Assembly (NCBI GenBank): GCA_023078555.1
Contig: CM041202.1
Coordinates: 4,815,522 to 4,879,521 of the forward strand
DNA length: 64,000 bases
Source of the DNA: Ulva prolifera
Lineage: Eukaryota > Chlorophyta > Ulvophyceae > Ulvales > Ulvaceae
Reading direction: 5' to 3'
Shown: positions 17,167 to 27,615 of the stretch, piece after piece
Numbering within the stretch: the stretch's first letter is position 1
Layout of the letters: the number at the start of each line of letters is the position of its first letter
Made by a program: the position numbers and the translations under genes
Notes under the pieces: model-generated
What the model was told of the DNA's origin: nothing
The model's input: the letters and a program-made list of their open reading frames with translations, nothing else
Databases searched by the model: none

Positions 17167-19530
17167 ATGGCCGATCCTAGCGAGTATAGTCAGTTTTATG
17201 CGTCTGTCGTTCAGCCTCCAGATGACGATGGCGTACCTCCCGACCTCATCCAACTGTCAGGCTTCGACGCTTTGCAAGCAGCAGAGCGCGAGGCAATCCG
17301 CCTGGCCATATCCCTCCTGCTGACACTTACGAAGGCTTTCTTCGAAGCGACTCGACGCTCGTCTGTCGAGGTGCTGAAGTCGTACGGCCAGGCTTCCCGC
17401 ACCCTGCTCCAGATGCTCGTCCAAAGCACCACCGACCAGACGCCCCCTCCGTTCGAAGCTCTTCGACGAAGGTCCCACCTGAATGGCGATCAAGTGCGCG
17501 AGCAGCTGCGAGCAGCCACTGCGACAACCTGCGCCTCCAACTGGGGTCCACCTGTGGGCTGCGTGCGCGATCTTCTCTCCGTCAGCGCGATGGCCTTCTA
17601 CACCTGGACTGGCGGCGCCCTCGCTGCCACCATTCTGGACTTCGTATATTCCTTCTCTACAGATGCTGCTGCCTGGGCAACCGTATGGCTACAGTGTCCC
17701 GTGGACCACTCCCACCTGGACTTCGCTGCCCTCGCCCTGCGCGTCACGTCGCATCGCGCACGAAGCACCAGCTCCAGCCCCGCGGCCATGGTGTCGCAGC
17801 TCGCCACCCTCGCCGTCAGCGCCATTGAGCCGATCGTACGGTCCATGTACACAGCAGCGTCTATCCTACCTGGGACTACAGCGAACTACTTCGAGGAGCA
17901 GCTGTTCCGCGCGACATCCGCGCAGGTGGCAGCAGCGCCCGCGCTGCAGTACGCCGGCATCGTGCGATCGAACCTGGTACTGTCATCCCTGCCTCACGTG
18001 TCGAGCCTGCCATCGTACACCCCGAACTTCACAGACGACTCGAGTGCAACCTGGTTTAGGTCTGCTGATTATTTCTTCGCATCCATACATTTTCCTTTGT
18101 CTGATGCGGTTCGCGGCGATGCATCCGCTGAGCGAAAGTGGCATCACTACGTGTGCGAAGTTTTGAACAACCGCGTCTTATGCATGAAACTATCTGAGGC
18201 CCAGGTGATCAAACATTTGTCCAAGGGTTTCACTCGTGATGCCATGCACTACCAGGTTGCCACAGAAAAAGCCATGTCTCCTGAGTGCACCGTTCGTGAA
18301 TGGCTGGATGCCATACGTGACTTTTTCTTTACCAACGGGCAATTCAGAATGCATATCGAGGGAGCATGGAGCAAATACCGTGCTGGAAAAGCCTCCAGCT
18401 TCAATGACTTGGTGCATCATGTCCGAATATATTATCAATTGATCTTTCTCGATTATGTGGACTTGCCTGGCAAAATGTCCCTGCAAGATTTTGCATGGAA
18501 CTTGTTTGACAAATTGCAGCACCTCATGTCCCCCGAGTGCACCTCAGAGTTGTCAGCCACAGTCAAAATGTTCATGCCACTACCAGACCTGCTGCAAAAA
18601 TTGACCACACATCTGGAGAACAGCCACACATGGCCGACCGAGCGCGCAAATTCACATGCCATAGCATTTGTCACATGGTGTGTGGACAAGCTGAACACAG
18701 CCAAGGAGACAGCCAACACAGCCAAGCGCTTTGCCACATTCTCTGCCAACCATTACCAGGGTGTAGATTTTGCATCCACCAGCACCCATACCATCCCCAC
18801 CCGTGAGATGCCAGCCCACACATCAGCACCAAAACGAGGCCAGCGGCAGATTGCCATGGCATATGCCAATACCCAAAGACCAGGCCAGAGTCGCAGCCAA
18901 TTTTCCAACAACCGTTCACCATATGTGCAGCCATCTACGCCATGTTCCAGCGTCACCCGGGAGCGCTTACCAGGCCTCCGGGACGCCCGTAAGCTTCCAT
19001 TCCAACAGAAGCAGGCCTGGCTCGATAATGCCATGGACAGCCCCACCGTACCACAGTGGATCAAAGATGTGTATGCGTTTGAAGTTGCCAACCACAACGC
19101 GCCATTCACCATCCACGGTCTTGCGGCAGCCTGCCGTAAAGAGCTCCCTTACTACCTTCCATTCACACCCGTGGCCGTCGGGATATTCCTCTTGGAAGCA
19201 ACTTTCCACCACCGCAAGCGAGTTTGCGGCATTTGCCCCTCCTCCATGCCTGACAGCGACAGGTACCACCGCATCGCGGACTGCCCTACCGCGCGTTCCA
19301 TTGCGCCGGAGGCACTCGCAACCTGGGCGCAACACCCTGCCAACAAGAACAAGTGCCTGATGGCAGTGGAGCCCGCCGACGAGCTACCGCCGCCACCACC
19401 CCCGCCGCCGCAGCCGCAGAGCGCGGCAAACACTCCAAATTCCGCGGGCCCCCGCAATCGCAAACGGTATGATGATACCCCTCAGACTCCGAACAAACGA
19501 GCACGTGCCCCTGGCAACCATATCCGTTGA
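17167..19530 (+). CDS. Gag-like protein of element C (787 aa), ends in a leaky UGA
   Basis: It is homologous to the gag of B along its length, with the W-G-P-P-x-G block, T-W-F-R-S-A-D-Y-F-F and F-x-N-G-Q-F-R. The widened zinc knuckle at 19225-19284 is C-x2-C-x10-H-x4-C followed by P-T. A run of prolines (about 19387-19415) precedes the basic C-terminus. The start is ATG 17167, 24 bases after the LTR. It ends at TGA 19528-19530 after the conserved H-I-R. Codon use is more GC-rich than in B, so the two families have diverged. Confidence 0.85.
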   Translation: MADPSEYSQFYASVVQPPDDDGVPPDLIQLSGFDALQAAEREAIRLAISLLLTLTKAFFEATRRSSVEVLKSYGQASRTLLQMLVQSTTDQTPPPFEALRRRSHLNGDQVREQLRAATATTCASNWGPPVGCVRDLLSVSAMAFYTWTGGALAATILDFVYSFSTDAAAWATVWLQCPVDHSHLDFAALALRVTSHRARSTSSSPAAMVSQLATLAVSAIEPIVRSMYTAASILPGTTANYFEEQLFRATSAQVAAAPALQYAGIVRSNLVLSSLPHVSSLPSYTPNFTDDSSATWFRSADYFFASIHFPLSDAVRGDASAERKWHHYVCEVLNNRVLCMKLSEAQVIKHLSKGFTRDAMHYQVATEKAMSPECTVREWLDAIRDFFFTNGQFRMHIEGAWSKYRAGKASSFNDLVHHVRIYYQLIFLDYVDLPGKMSLQDFAWNLFDKLQHLMSPECTSELSATVKMFMPLPDLLQKLTTHLENSHTWPTERANSHAIAFVTWCVDKLNTAKETANTAKRFATFSANHYQGVDFASTSTHTIPTREMPAHTSAPKRGQRQIAMAYANTQRPGQSRSQFSNNRSPYVQPSTPCSSVTRERLPGLRDARKLPFQQKQAWLDNAMDSPTVPQWIKDVYAFEVANHNAPFTIHGLAAACRKELPYYLPFTPVAVGIFLLEATFHHRKRVCGICPSSMPDSDRYHRIADCPTARSIAPEALATWAQHPANKNKCLMAVEPADELPPPPPPPPQPQSAANTPNSAGPRNRKRYDDTPQTPNKRARAPGNHIR

Positions 19531-19575
19531 GAAACTGGCAAGCCGCCTCTTGGCTGCCCATCTTGGGCGGTGGAG
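19522..19575 (+). promoter_or_regulatory. UGA readthrough site (element C)
   Basis: The context is CGT-TGA-GAA, followed in frame by ETGKPPLGCPSWAVEP. CCGCC (19543-19547) can pair with GGCGG (19666-19670 is not meant; the arm is 19566-19570), giving an outer stem at the same place as in B and H. The inner part of the stem is weaker here than in the other two. Confidence 0.65.
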
Positions 19576-22500
19576 CCTTTTGTACTAGCGGCTGACCACG
19601 CCTCAGGCCACGGCATTGTTTTTCCTTCCTCACTCAGCACAGCTGACAAGTCATTATTCGATATTTCCACGCTATCCTGCCCTATTGTTGTTACCTTGCC
19701 ATACACTGATGAGGCACACGTAGCATTGAGACATTTACATGCCATCAACCTGAATGGGCACCATGTCACAGTAGCCATCCCTGGCCGCTTGTTTGATAGT
19801 GATGCGTTTGTGCCGTACACTAGCAGACACAGCTACAGCACAGTCGACAAAGCCAATGCATTGTTGTCCTATACGGACGGCCGCCCAGTGCCAGGTCACC
19901 AGACGTTCCATGTTTTGCGATTGATGTCCAACCAGCAGAGCCTAAATACATCTGCTATGTCTTGTGCTAGTCAGAAAATTGACGCTGTCGATCTGATCTG
20001 CACAGTCCCCATCCACATCAAAGGCAGCCGCTTGAAGGCGCTTGTAGACACAGCCTCCAATCACAGCATGATTACAGTAGAATTCCTACAGGCCAATGCC
20101 ATACCATATCACCAAAGCGCATCCACGTCGCATGGCATCTCTGGGAGTGCAGCACCCTGCCTCGGTACTGTCACATTATGCACAAGCATAGGCCGCCAGC
20201 GTCACGATGTCACGTACACTGTGGTAGCAAGTTTGCCGGCTGCAGAGTGGCATGCACCCAATCACGCGCTATTGGGTCTTGATGTGATTGCCGTCACGCA
20301 CATGAAACTCGAGTTTGATGATCCGGACATTCGCATCATCGTGCCTGGCCGTAAGGCTGGCCCCCGAAAGCATTCTCGTGATTGGCAGCATGTCGTGCAC
20401 ATACCCAAACGCACACCTGCTTCACAGGGAACATCAGATGAGTATGCATGCACCAGCCGTAAGCTGAAATCTATGGTCAATCGTGCTAAATGTGGTAAGT
20501 CGCCTCTGTACGTGGTGCATGTCAAACCAGCACATGCACGCGTCGAGCCTTCCAGCGATATGCATGTATGTGCGGCGTCGAAAAAGAAAGGTTTTCTGTC
20601 CCAGCAGCAAGTACCAGCACCAATCCAGCAAGATGTAGCCACCATCCCACAGTGTGTTCAAGAGATAGTACACAAACATTCTAGGTCCGGAGGCACGCTC
20701 GGGCCTGCACCCCCAAATACCACAGCCTTAGGTTTTGAGATGAATATTGAGAATCTGCCTGGCACCAGACCACGTGCTGCCCGCCAGTACAGATTGACTC
20801 CACTGGAACACTCTGAACTGGAAAAGCAGGTACAACACTTGCTTGACATGGGCTGGATTCAGCCGTCCATCTCCCCTTGGGCAAGCAGCGTCCTTTTTGC
20901 TCCCAAACCCGGAGGTAAACTGAGACTGTGTGTCGACTACCGCTACCTGAATGAGAACACAGTAAAGAATACATACCCATTACCACGCATAGATGCCTTG
21001 CTTGATAAATTGCAAGGCCAGAGATACTTTTCTGCATTGGATCTTGCTTCTGGATATCACCAGATCAGACTAGCCCCGACATCCCAGCCAAAAACTGCAT
21101 TCCGCACCCCTGATGGCCTGTACGAATGGACGGTGATGCCATTCGGTCTCACCAATGCACCGAGTGTTTTCCAACAAGCAATGCACGTGGTTTTGCGTGG
21201 ACTGATTGGCAAGATTTGCCTTGCATACCTCGATGACATTATCATCATTTCCAGAACTGCTGAGGATCATGCCATCAATCTTGATCGTGTGTTGACTAGG
21301 CTGCATGAACACAACTTTTTCTGCAATGCTGTCAAATGCCAATTTGCCATGCAAGAAGTCAAATACTTGGGCCATATTGTTACAGCAGATACCGTGAAGC
21401 CAGACCCACACAAGGTTTCAGTGTTGCAACAATGGCCTGAGGCTGATTTAAAATCGTCAACCAATACCATCCGATCATTCTTGGGTCTTGCTGGCTATTT
21501 TCGCAGATTTATTCCAAAATTTCCCACCCTTGCTGCCCCACTCCTCGAGCGCATGAAAGCCAAAGGCAAGAGCGCATGGACTGAACAATGCACTCGAGCA
21601 TTCAATGACATCAAACATGCTCTGATCAATGCCACAGGCCTGCGCCATCCCAATCTCAACCAGCCCTTCCATGTATACACAGATGCCAGTGATTATGCCT
21701 ATGGAGCTGTCTTGATGCAAGACCATGAAGCAGCTCTGCATCCCATTGCATGGGTAGGCCGAAAAATGAATTCCTCTGAGGTCCACCATGCCACTTTTGA
21801 AAAAGAGCTGGGCGCCATTGTTTTTGCTGCACGCCAATGGCGTTGCTATCTGGAAAATGGCCACCCCGTGTATGTCCACTCTGACCATAATCCACTGAGA
21901 TACTTGCAGACCCAGCAACGCTTGAATAACAAGCAAGCGCGTTGGGTAGAGACGCTGTCCCGCATCAACTGGCACATCATGTACGTGCCTGGTGACAAGA
22001 ACGTGGTGGCTGATGCAGTGTCTCGTGCCACGCACCTGCCTACCATGACAGTACAACTGCATGATGACCATCCCATTTCTTGTGCCTCTCGTGCGGGAAA
22101 TGCCATTCCAGTGCAAGTTTCTTATGCATTTCCGGCCGTAAGTCTGACCACGGCTATAGCACGCAGATGCCACTCTTCCCCATCACCGGATCCAAGCGGA
22201 TACGAGCTTCCAATCGCCAGCACTGGATCAACGGCCATATCATCTGGCCAGTCGCCGATGAATCAGGCCATCCCATACCACCAGACGTTGCCAACAATCT
22301 CTCCCCAGCCCTGCGACTACTCCCGGCTACGGGAGAAGTTCGATTCACCCCCGCCCGGCCTGTCCCCGCCCATGCCAGACCTGCGTTCCCAGTCGCAATT
22401 TCCACCTCTGTCCCAGCCACAGGACCCACGGCGGCCCACGCAGCCGCCGCCATCAGTGATTTCCATCAGCTCGGGGTCCAGCCCCCGCATGGGCGAGCAG

Positions 22501-24639
22501 CTGGAGTCTCAGCGGTCCCCGGCGTTGATGCCAACGGGATCTCCGCCAGCGCTGCCACCGCCCCCATCCCCACTTCCCCGCCGGCCCATGCCAACGCCGA
22601 CCCGCCGCCGTTCTCCGCGACCGCTCCTGGTTGCCTCCGCACCCCATCTCCAATGTCAGACATTGACTTCGCGCCTACAGCGGAGGAGGCCGAATTCCTC
22701 GGCCTCACCCCTCCACCAACAGCCCGCGCGTGAGGACGACGTAGCGACCGCGCAGCCGGATGCTTCCGCGGTGGACTGGGTCGACCAGGAGGACCTGGTG
22801 TGTGACGGCCGCGCAATCGACGCACAGCGTGTGGGTACGCACTCACAAGCAGAGCTGCTTCTGAAACAATCCAACAAATACTTGACTCTAGATCTGCACG
22901 CGGACGACTTCTGGCAGCGATTGCGTAGTGGCTATGCACATGATTCTGATTTTGCCGAGCCACCTGCATCATACCATTACGACCCTAAGCACCAGATTTA
23001 TCTGCACAAGAACAAGATTGTTGTCCCTGATCATGATCACTTGCGCCGGCAAATTCTGTTGTGGCACCACGTACACCCCTGGCATGCACACATGGGTGTC
23101 TCTCGCACAGCATCATTGATCACAGACTCATTTTACTGGCCAGATATACACAAAGATGTCAAGAAATTTGTGTCACAATGCCATAGCTGTCAGACCATGA
23201 AGTCCCCGTCGGAGCGGGAGGCAGTCATGTCCCCACTACCTGTACCTTCTGCATGCTGGCGTGTCGTGAGTGTAGACATGATCACGCAACTGCCTAACTC
23301 CACGTCTGGTCACAATTGCATTGTTGTATTTGTTGATCAATTCAGCAAGATGGTAAGATTGATCCCCACAGTGTCTACTCTGAATGGTCCCGGATTCGCT
23401 GCATTGTTTTTCCAGCACATATACCCCCATTATGGCCTGCCACTTGGCATTTGTAGTGACCGCGGTACGCAGTGGAACAATAATTTTTTCACATCCCTTT
23501 GTGATCACCTAGGCATTGCATTGCAGCTGACATTCTCCTACCATCCTAGAGCCAACGGGCAAGTTGAGCGTTACAATCGCGTTGTGGAAGAAGCTGTTCG
23601 GCATTTCATCGGTCCTGCACATGATGATTGGGATGCATTCCTGCCACATATCGAGTTCAGTATGAATAGCTCCAAGTCGGCAGCCACGGGCTGCACGCCG
23701 TTCTCTTTGAACCGTATCACTCCGCCGCTGTCTCCCACAGCCCTTGCGCTCAAATTGCCACAGCATCAGCAACCAGCTCCAGCTGTGATGCACCGCATGT
23801 ATTACTTCCTAGCAAAGCAAGCTCTGGTAGAGGCCAAGCAGTCAATGTGGTCGGATTTCAACAGGAAATCTGCTTGGCCGACCTTTTCTGTGGGTGATTT
23901 GGTCCTGCTATCTATACGTAAGGTTGCTCTGCATCATCCATCTCTCCGAAAGAAGTTTACTCCGCGTTGGTTGGGTCCCTGTAAAATTCTGGAAGTAGTG
24001 GGCCGGGCCGCGGCCCGTATATCATTGCCGACCACGCTGCAGCGTCTAGGTCTACATGATGTCTTTCACTTCTCTGTGCTGAAACCTTACAATGAGTCCT
24101 TCGATGCTGCATGCGCCACCAGCCCTGAAGCTGCCAAGTCATCGGCCACTGTGGACACGACCACTTATGAAGTTGAATGTGTAGTCAATTACATGCAGTC
24201 GCGGCATCGCGATGACGACATCTCCATCGCGTGCCCTCACTACCTGGTGCGCTGGGTTGGCTACGATGCATCTCATGACTCTTGGTTACCAGTTGATGAG
24301 TTGTCCGGATGCCTGGAGAAAGTTGCCGATTATCTGTTCCACAATGCCTCCAGTACTCAGAGAGCGCACATGATTCATGAGTTTCCGCGTGAAGCGCGGC
24401 TACATCTGTCCCATATAGCAGCCAAGGCTGAATCCACCAGGCGTCCCGTCGCTGGGGGGAAGGTGCCCGCGGGTGGCAGCAACATCGACGATCCCAAACG
24501 CAAACCGCGTAGACGTAGTTCTCGGTTGAGCGAATCCCATAAGGCAGCACTTTCCAGGGTCACCTACTGCAGTTATTGTGGTAGGATGCGGACTGAGTCC
24601 GCAAAGCGCATGTGCGCTAATGCTGCCCCCCCGCTGTGA
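19531..24639 (+). CDS. pol: Pol polyprotein of element C: protease, RT, RNase H, integrase, chromodomain
   Basis: The frame continues gag through the UGA. The N-terminal conserved region is followed by the protease D-T-A-S-N (near 20050), RT with Y-L-D-D near 21230, and RNase H beginning Y-T-D-A-S-D (near 21676). A very long Pro/Ser-rich linker covers about 22090-22740. The integrase has HHCC at about 23065-23195 and D, D, E in V-D-M-I, C-S-D-R-G and G-Q-V-E-R. The chromodomain has Y-L-V-R-W-V-G-Y near 24242. The tail carries YCSYC near 24569-24583. The frame is uninterrupted and ends at TGA 24637-24639. Confidence 0.93.
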   Translation, partial: ETGKPPLGCPSWAVEPFVLAADHASGHGIVFPSSLSTADKSLFDISTLSCPIVVTLPYTDEAHVALRHLHAINLNGHHVTVAIPGRLFDSDAFVPYTSRHSYSTVDKANALLSYTDGRPVPGHQTFHVLRLMSNQQSLNTSAMSCASQKIDAVDLICTVPIHIKGSRLKALVDTASNHSMITVEFLQANAIPYHQSASTSHGISGSAAPCLGTVTLCTSIGRQRHDVTYTVVASLPAAEWHAPNHALLGLDVIAVTHMKLEFDDPDIRIIVPGRKAGPRKHSRDWQHVVHIPKRTPASQGTSDEYACTSRKLKSMVNRAKCGKSPLYVVHVKPAHARVEPSSDMHVCAASKKKGFLSQQQVPAPIQQDVATIPQCVQEIVHKHSRSGGTLGPAPPNTTALGFEMNIENLPGTRPRAARQYRLTPLEHSELEKQVQHLLDMGWIQPSISPWASSVLFAPKPGGKLRLCVDYRYLNENTVKNTYPLPRIDALLDKLQGQRYFSALDLASGYHQIRLAPTSQPKTAFRTPDGLYEWTVMPFGLTNAPSVFQQAMHVVLRGLIGKICLAYLDDIIIISRTAEDHAINLDRVLTRLHEHNFFCNAVKCQFAMQEVKYLGHIVTADTVKPDPHKVSVLQQWPEADLKSSTNTIRSFLGLAGYFRRFIPKFPTLAAPLLERMKAKGKSAWTEQCTRAFNDIKHALINATGLRHPNLNQPFHVYTDASDYAYGAVLMQDHEAALHPIAWVGRKMNSSEVHHATFEKELGAIVFAARQWRCYLENGHPVYVHSDHNPLRYLQTQQRLNNKQARWVETLSRINWHIMYVPGDKNVVADAVSRATHLPTMTVQLHDDHPISCASRAGNAIPVQVSYAFPAVSLTTAIARRCHSSPSPDPSGYELPIASTGSTAISSGQSPMNQAIPYHQTLPTISPQPCDYSRLREKFDSPPPGLSPPMPDLRSQSQFPPLSQPQDPRRPTQPPPSVISISSGSSPRMGEQLESQRSPALMPTGSPPALPPPPSPLPRRPMPTPTRRRSPRPLLVASAPHLQCQTLTSRLQRRRPNSSASPLHQQPAREDDVATAQPDASAVDWVDQEDLVCDGRAIDAQRVGTHSQAELLLKQSNKYLTLDLHADDFWQRLRSGYAHDSDFAEPPASYHYDPKHQIYLHKNKIVVPDHDHLRRQILLWHHVHPWHAHMGVSRTASLITDSFYWPDIHKDVKKFVSQCHSCQTMKSPSEREAVMSPLPVPSACWRVVSVDMITQLPNSTSGHNCIVVFVDQFSKMVRLIPTVSTLNGPGFAALFFQHIYPHYGLPLGICSDRGTQWNNNFFTSLCDHLGIALQLTFSYHPRANGQVERYNRVVEEAVRHFIGPAHDDWDAFLPHIEFSMNSSKSAATGCTPFSLNRITPPLSPTALALKLPQHQQPAPAVMHRMYYFLAKQALVEAKQSMWSDFNRKSAWPTFSVGDLVLLSIRKVALHHPSLRKKFTPRWLGPCKILEVVGRAAARISLPTTLQRLGLHDVFHFSVLKPYNESFDAACATSPEAAKSSATVDTTTYEVECVVNYMQSRHRDDDISIACPHYLVRWVGYDASHDSWLPVDELSGCLEKVADYLFHNASSTQRAHMIHEFPREARLHLSHIAAKAESTRRPVAGGKVPAGGSNIDDPKRKPRRRSSRLSESHKAALSRVTYCSYCGRMRTESAKRMCANAAPPL

Positions 24640-24853
24640 TGCTGAAGGGGACGCCTGGATGTAAGCAGACTGCCTCTGTGAGGCCGGGGATTTCCAGGCC
24701 ATAGGTGATGTGAGGAGGGGGCTCCCGGGAGCAAGGCCAACCCCTGCCTAAATCTGATCCGCCAGGTTGCATGTCGCGGGGCACCAACCTGTTTTTCCAT
24801 CATGTGACTTCCATAAAACCCGACAGACCCAATTCCATCATCTGAACCCACCT

Positions 24854-25168
24854 ATGTGTGCAGTTAGAAACTTGCCAGTCCCTGAGATCCCACAAGATCC
24901 GACATCCCATTCCCTCGTCCAGCGTCGACGCTTTCTCCAGAACGTCCGCCAGTTGATGCTAGATGCCACTACAATGCCAGCGCTTGGAGACTACCACTCT
25001 CAGTACCTCACTGACCTCTGCCATGTCAGAAGAGTTACTCGCAGGCTGCATGATGCAGTCCTAGACCTAGATGAGGCCATGAGTGAAATGATAAACCGCT
25101 ACTCAGGTCGTCAATTGTTGCCAGAGTATTTCCACGATCTCTGCGATGAGTTCCCCAGCCAGCTCTAG
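24854..25168 (+). CDS. Third ORF of element C (about 104 aa)
   Basis: It lies between pol and the 3' LTR, equivalent to 11257-11670 and 62605-62982. The shared pattern is R-R-x-L-x-N-V-x-x-L-M-x-D near the start, then M-P-x-L-G, and a C-terminal Y-x-x-D-L-x-D-E-F. ATG 24854 is the first ATG, but the frame is open upstream to about 24767 and an AG acceptor-like TGTGTGCAG ends at 24862, so a spliced 5' exon is possible. Function is unknown. Confidence 0.6.
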   Translation: MCAVRNLPVPEIPQDPTSHSLVQRRRFLQNVRQLMLDATTMPALGDYHSQYLTDLCHVRRVTRRLHDAVLDLDEAMSEMINRYSGRQLLPEYFHDLCDEFPSQL

Positions 25169-25371
25169 AACTAGCCTTAATTCCAACAAGGTCACTCATC
25201 CGTATTCCAGATGAGTAGACCCTTCTCTGTAAATACCACATTGCCCCGGTCTTATGATGTACCCTACCATTCAAGTCAATGTGCTGTCTCCATTTATCTG
25301 CTTACCTGAGCTTCCAGACTTGCCCTGAGCTTGCAGAGCATACTCTTGTTTGCCCTGCTCCGCTCCCGTGT

Positions 25372-25382
25372 GTGGGGGGAGG
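25372..25382 (+). promoter_or_regulatory. Polypurine tract of element C
   Basis: GTGGGGGGAGG abuts the 3' LTR and differs slightly from the AAGGGGGGAGG of B and H. Confidence 0.8.
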
Positions 25383-26176
25383 TGTTGTAATGGCCAAGTC
25401 TGTCTGCTCAGAAGCACACCTATTCCAGATATGCAGGCACCAATTGTGGATACATGTGTATGTATCTCAGGCTAGTGCCTTGCAAAACTTGAGCCAGGCG
25501 AAAGTATACCAAAGAATACCTCAGAATGCCAGCATGTACCACGTCACAGCTGTGCACATGAGCTGCATGCATACAGCTACATGTGCATAATTCCACATGC
25601 CCAAAAGTGCCACTAGCATTCCTCAACATGTATAATCTCACATACCAATCCCATGTATCATGCCACCTTTTGCCACAGCCTTTTGGCAGTGCGAAGTGCC
25701 AGCTCAGTGCATGACACGTCATGCATGCGGCGCATGCATACTCCTGGTCTGCGCTTGCGCACGCCAAGGGTGCAGCGTCAAAGACCATGCCAGCCAACCT
25801 ACGTCTGCGTATCCACGCAGCACGATGTTGCTGCATTGGATTGACGGAGGATGATACATGCCAAATCCCAATGCCCGCAGCAGATCGCCAGATCTCGCGG
25901 GATGCTGCACCCTGATCCGTACAGAGATCAACGAGCAGCGCGATTCCACAGTTCCACAGAGCTATCAGTAGCGAGGACAGCACAAAGCAGGGATGGACCT
26001 GGGCACATATATTCCAAGTGTTTTGCTGTGATCGACACAATTACCTTTGGTCGATTGGGGCGCTCCTGTTCCAGTCATTCCACTGTGTGCTACATTGTTA
26101 CCCGAGTCCTTCTCTCCTGTCGTTTCTGTACGCTCGCTAGGGTGCCCAGCTCCCTGCGCTACCCGACAATTCAACA
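25383..26176 (+). repeat. 3' LTR of element C
   Basis: It is 794 bp and appears identical to 16350-17143. TCGGC at 26177-26181 is the second TSD copy. Confidence 0.95.
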
Positions 26177-27279
26177 TCGGCCCACTTCCAGCCACCGTCA
26201 ATGGGCACGACTTCCTTCTCAACGTCACCGACCGCCTCACCAAGTTTGCCATCGCCATCCCATGCAATCAGAAGATTTCGAAGACCCAGCTCGCAGAAGC
26301 CCTTTTCCAGCATGTTTATTGCCGGTTCAGGACCCCCCAAGTCATCATCTCTGACCGAGATCCCCGAATCGACAATGAATTCTTCCGCATTCTCGCCCGT
26401 CTCCAGGGCACCACTCATCGCCTCACCACTGCTTACCGTCCGTGGGGGAACGGTCAAGCTGAAGCATTCAACAAAGAGATCATCAACAAGTTGCGCGCTC
26501 ATTGCGCAGACCCGTCGCATTCCCATCTCTGGGATCAAGCCCTTCATCACCTCGTCTACGCCTACAACAACACGCCACAGTCGGCGCATCACCATTCTCC
26601 TATCTTCCTCGTCCATGGATTCCATCCGTCCTCTCTAGAAGCCTTGTACCTGCCGTCCCAAGACTCGCCATTCCTGACTTCCGGCAACGCCTCCGCCGTC
26701 TCTGAGTTCCGGCGATTCCACGCCGACGCGTTGTCGCGAGCCCACGTCGCTTTAGAAGAAGATGCTGAGCGCCGACACGCGAGACGCGCTCCAAATCCCT
26801 CTCGATTGCCTGCCTTCAAAGCTGGTGATCTTGTACTTGTATCTACTGAGCACCTGCCCCGTGATGTTTTGCACAACAAGTTTGAACCCAGATTCCTAGG
26901 ACCCTTTAGGATTGTTTCTATGCCTAGACCTTATGTCTGTGTAGTTGATTTTGGTGCTAAGTTCCCGCATGCTAGTAATCTAGTCAATGCTGATTTGCTG
27001 CGACCTTACGTGCAGCCGTCTTCAACCCCGTTGCGACATGCAGAGGACAATTATCCCACGGTCGGAGACCCCAACCGGCCCATAGAGACCCTAGTTTCGC
27101 GCGCACGTGCGCGAGGGCGTCCGCCTGCCTAAGGACGTCCCAGCTTCCAGTACCGCGTCCGATTCAAAGATCTAGACTCGCACTACGATGTCTGGCTCAC
27201 TGAGAAGGAGCTCCTCATGAAGCATCCCGATTCGGCTCCTTCCCTCATCGCTGCCTACGATGCCCGACACCCAGTCTAG
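26177..27279 (+). pseudogene. pol: Integrase core and chromodomain of element A, last fragment
   Basis: After the TSD the integrase core resumes with G-P-L-P, then I-I-S-D-R-D near 26350 and G-Q-A-E-A-F-N near 26455, the second and third catalytic positions. An SH3-like integrase C-terminal region follows (about 26810-27010). TAA 27130-27132 interrupts the frame, but in the same frame 27133-27279 encodes a chromodomain-like end with V-R-F-K-D-L-D-x-x-Y-D-V-W-L and A-P-S-L-I-A-A-Y. The TAA is therefore probably a disabling mutation. Confidence 0.85.
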
Positions 27280-27312
27280 TCGGTGTCGTTCAGCGAGCGT
27301 TGCTCTGAAGGC

Positions 27313-27325
27313 AAGGGGGAGAGGA
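27313..27325 (+). promoter_or_regulatory. Polypurine tract of element A
   Basis: AAGGGGGAGAGGA abuts the 3' LTR. Confidence 0.8.
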
Positions 27326-27610
27326 TGAACTGTCTGCCATCGGGAGGACTCCCGTAGCCACTGCACATGTGTGGCTACACGGGTGCAGCCTGCACCGGAG
27401 TCCTCGGTTTCATGCAGTAGTACCGCCCTGACCTGCCCAGGGGTGCCGCCCGGTACATGAGCTATAGCTATGCCTCAGTGTAGCTGTCTCGTTGTTGTTG
27501 TGTCCCCGAATCCCGCGTGTATCTTGAGAAGCCCGAATACCCGGACCCGTGCCTGTCCACCCGTGTCTGTCTGTCTGTCTGTTTGTTCATGCTCTTGCCC
27601 CTGCTGTCCA
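27326..27610 (+). repeat. 3' LTR of element A
   Basis: It matches 1860-2144 with four differences and is followed by the TSD copy ACCGG (27611-27615). Confidence 0.95.
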
Positions 27611-27615
27611 ACCGG

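Larger units (their letters stand above)
16350..26176 (+). mobile_element. LTR retrotransposon C (Ty3/Gypsy, readthrough family), complete
   Basis: The 794-bp LTRs (16350-17143 and 25383-26176) show no difference that I noticed, so this is one of the youngest insertions. The TSD is TCGGC. The interior carries a primer-binding site, gag (17167-19530), a UGA junction, pol (19531-24639), a third ORF (24854-25168) and a polypurine tract. All frames are open. It interrupts the integrase of element A in the same orientation. Confidence 0.95.
1860..27610 (+). mobile_element. LTR retrotransposon A (Ty3/Gypsy, chromodomain type), interrupted by three insertions
   Basis: The element has 285-bp LTRs (1860-2144 and 27326-27610) that begin TG and end CA and are flanked by the 5-bp duplication ACCGG. 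The two LTRs differ at four positions (about 1.4%), so it is older than the elements inside it. Removing gypsy B (2828-12717), a solo miniature LTR (15897-16185) and gypsy C (16350-26176), each with one TSD copy, restores a roughly 5-kb element in the order gag, protease, RT, RNase H, integrase, chromodomain. The pol has a frameshift and in-frame stops, so this copy is dead. Confidence 0.93.
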
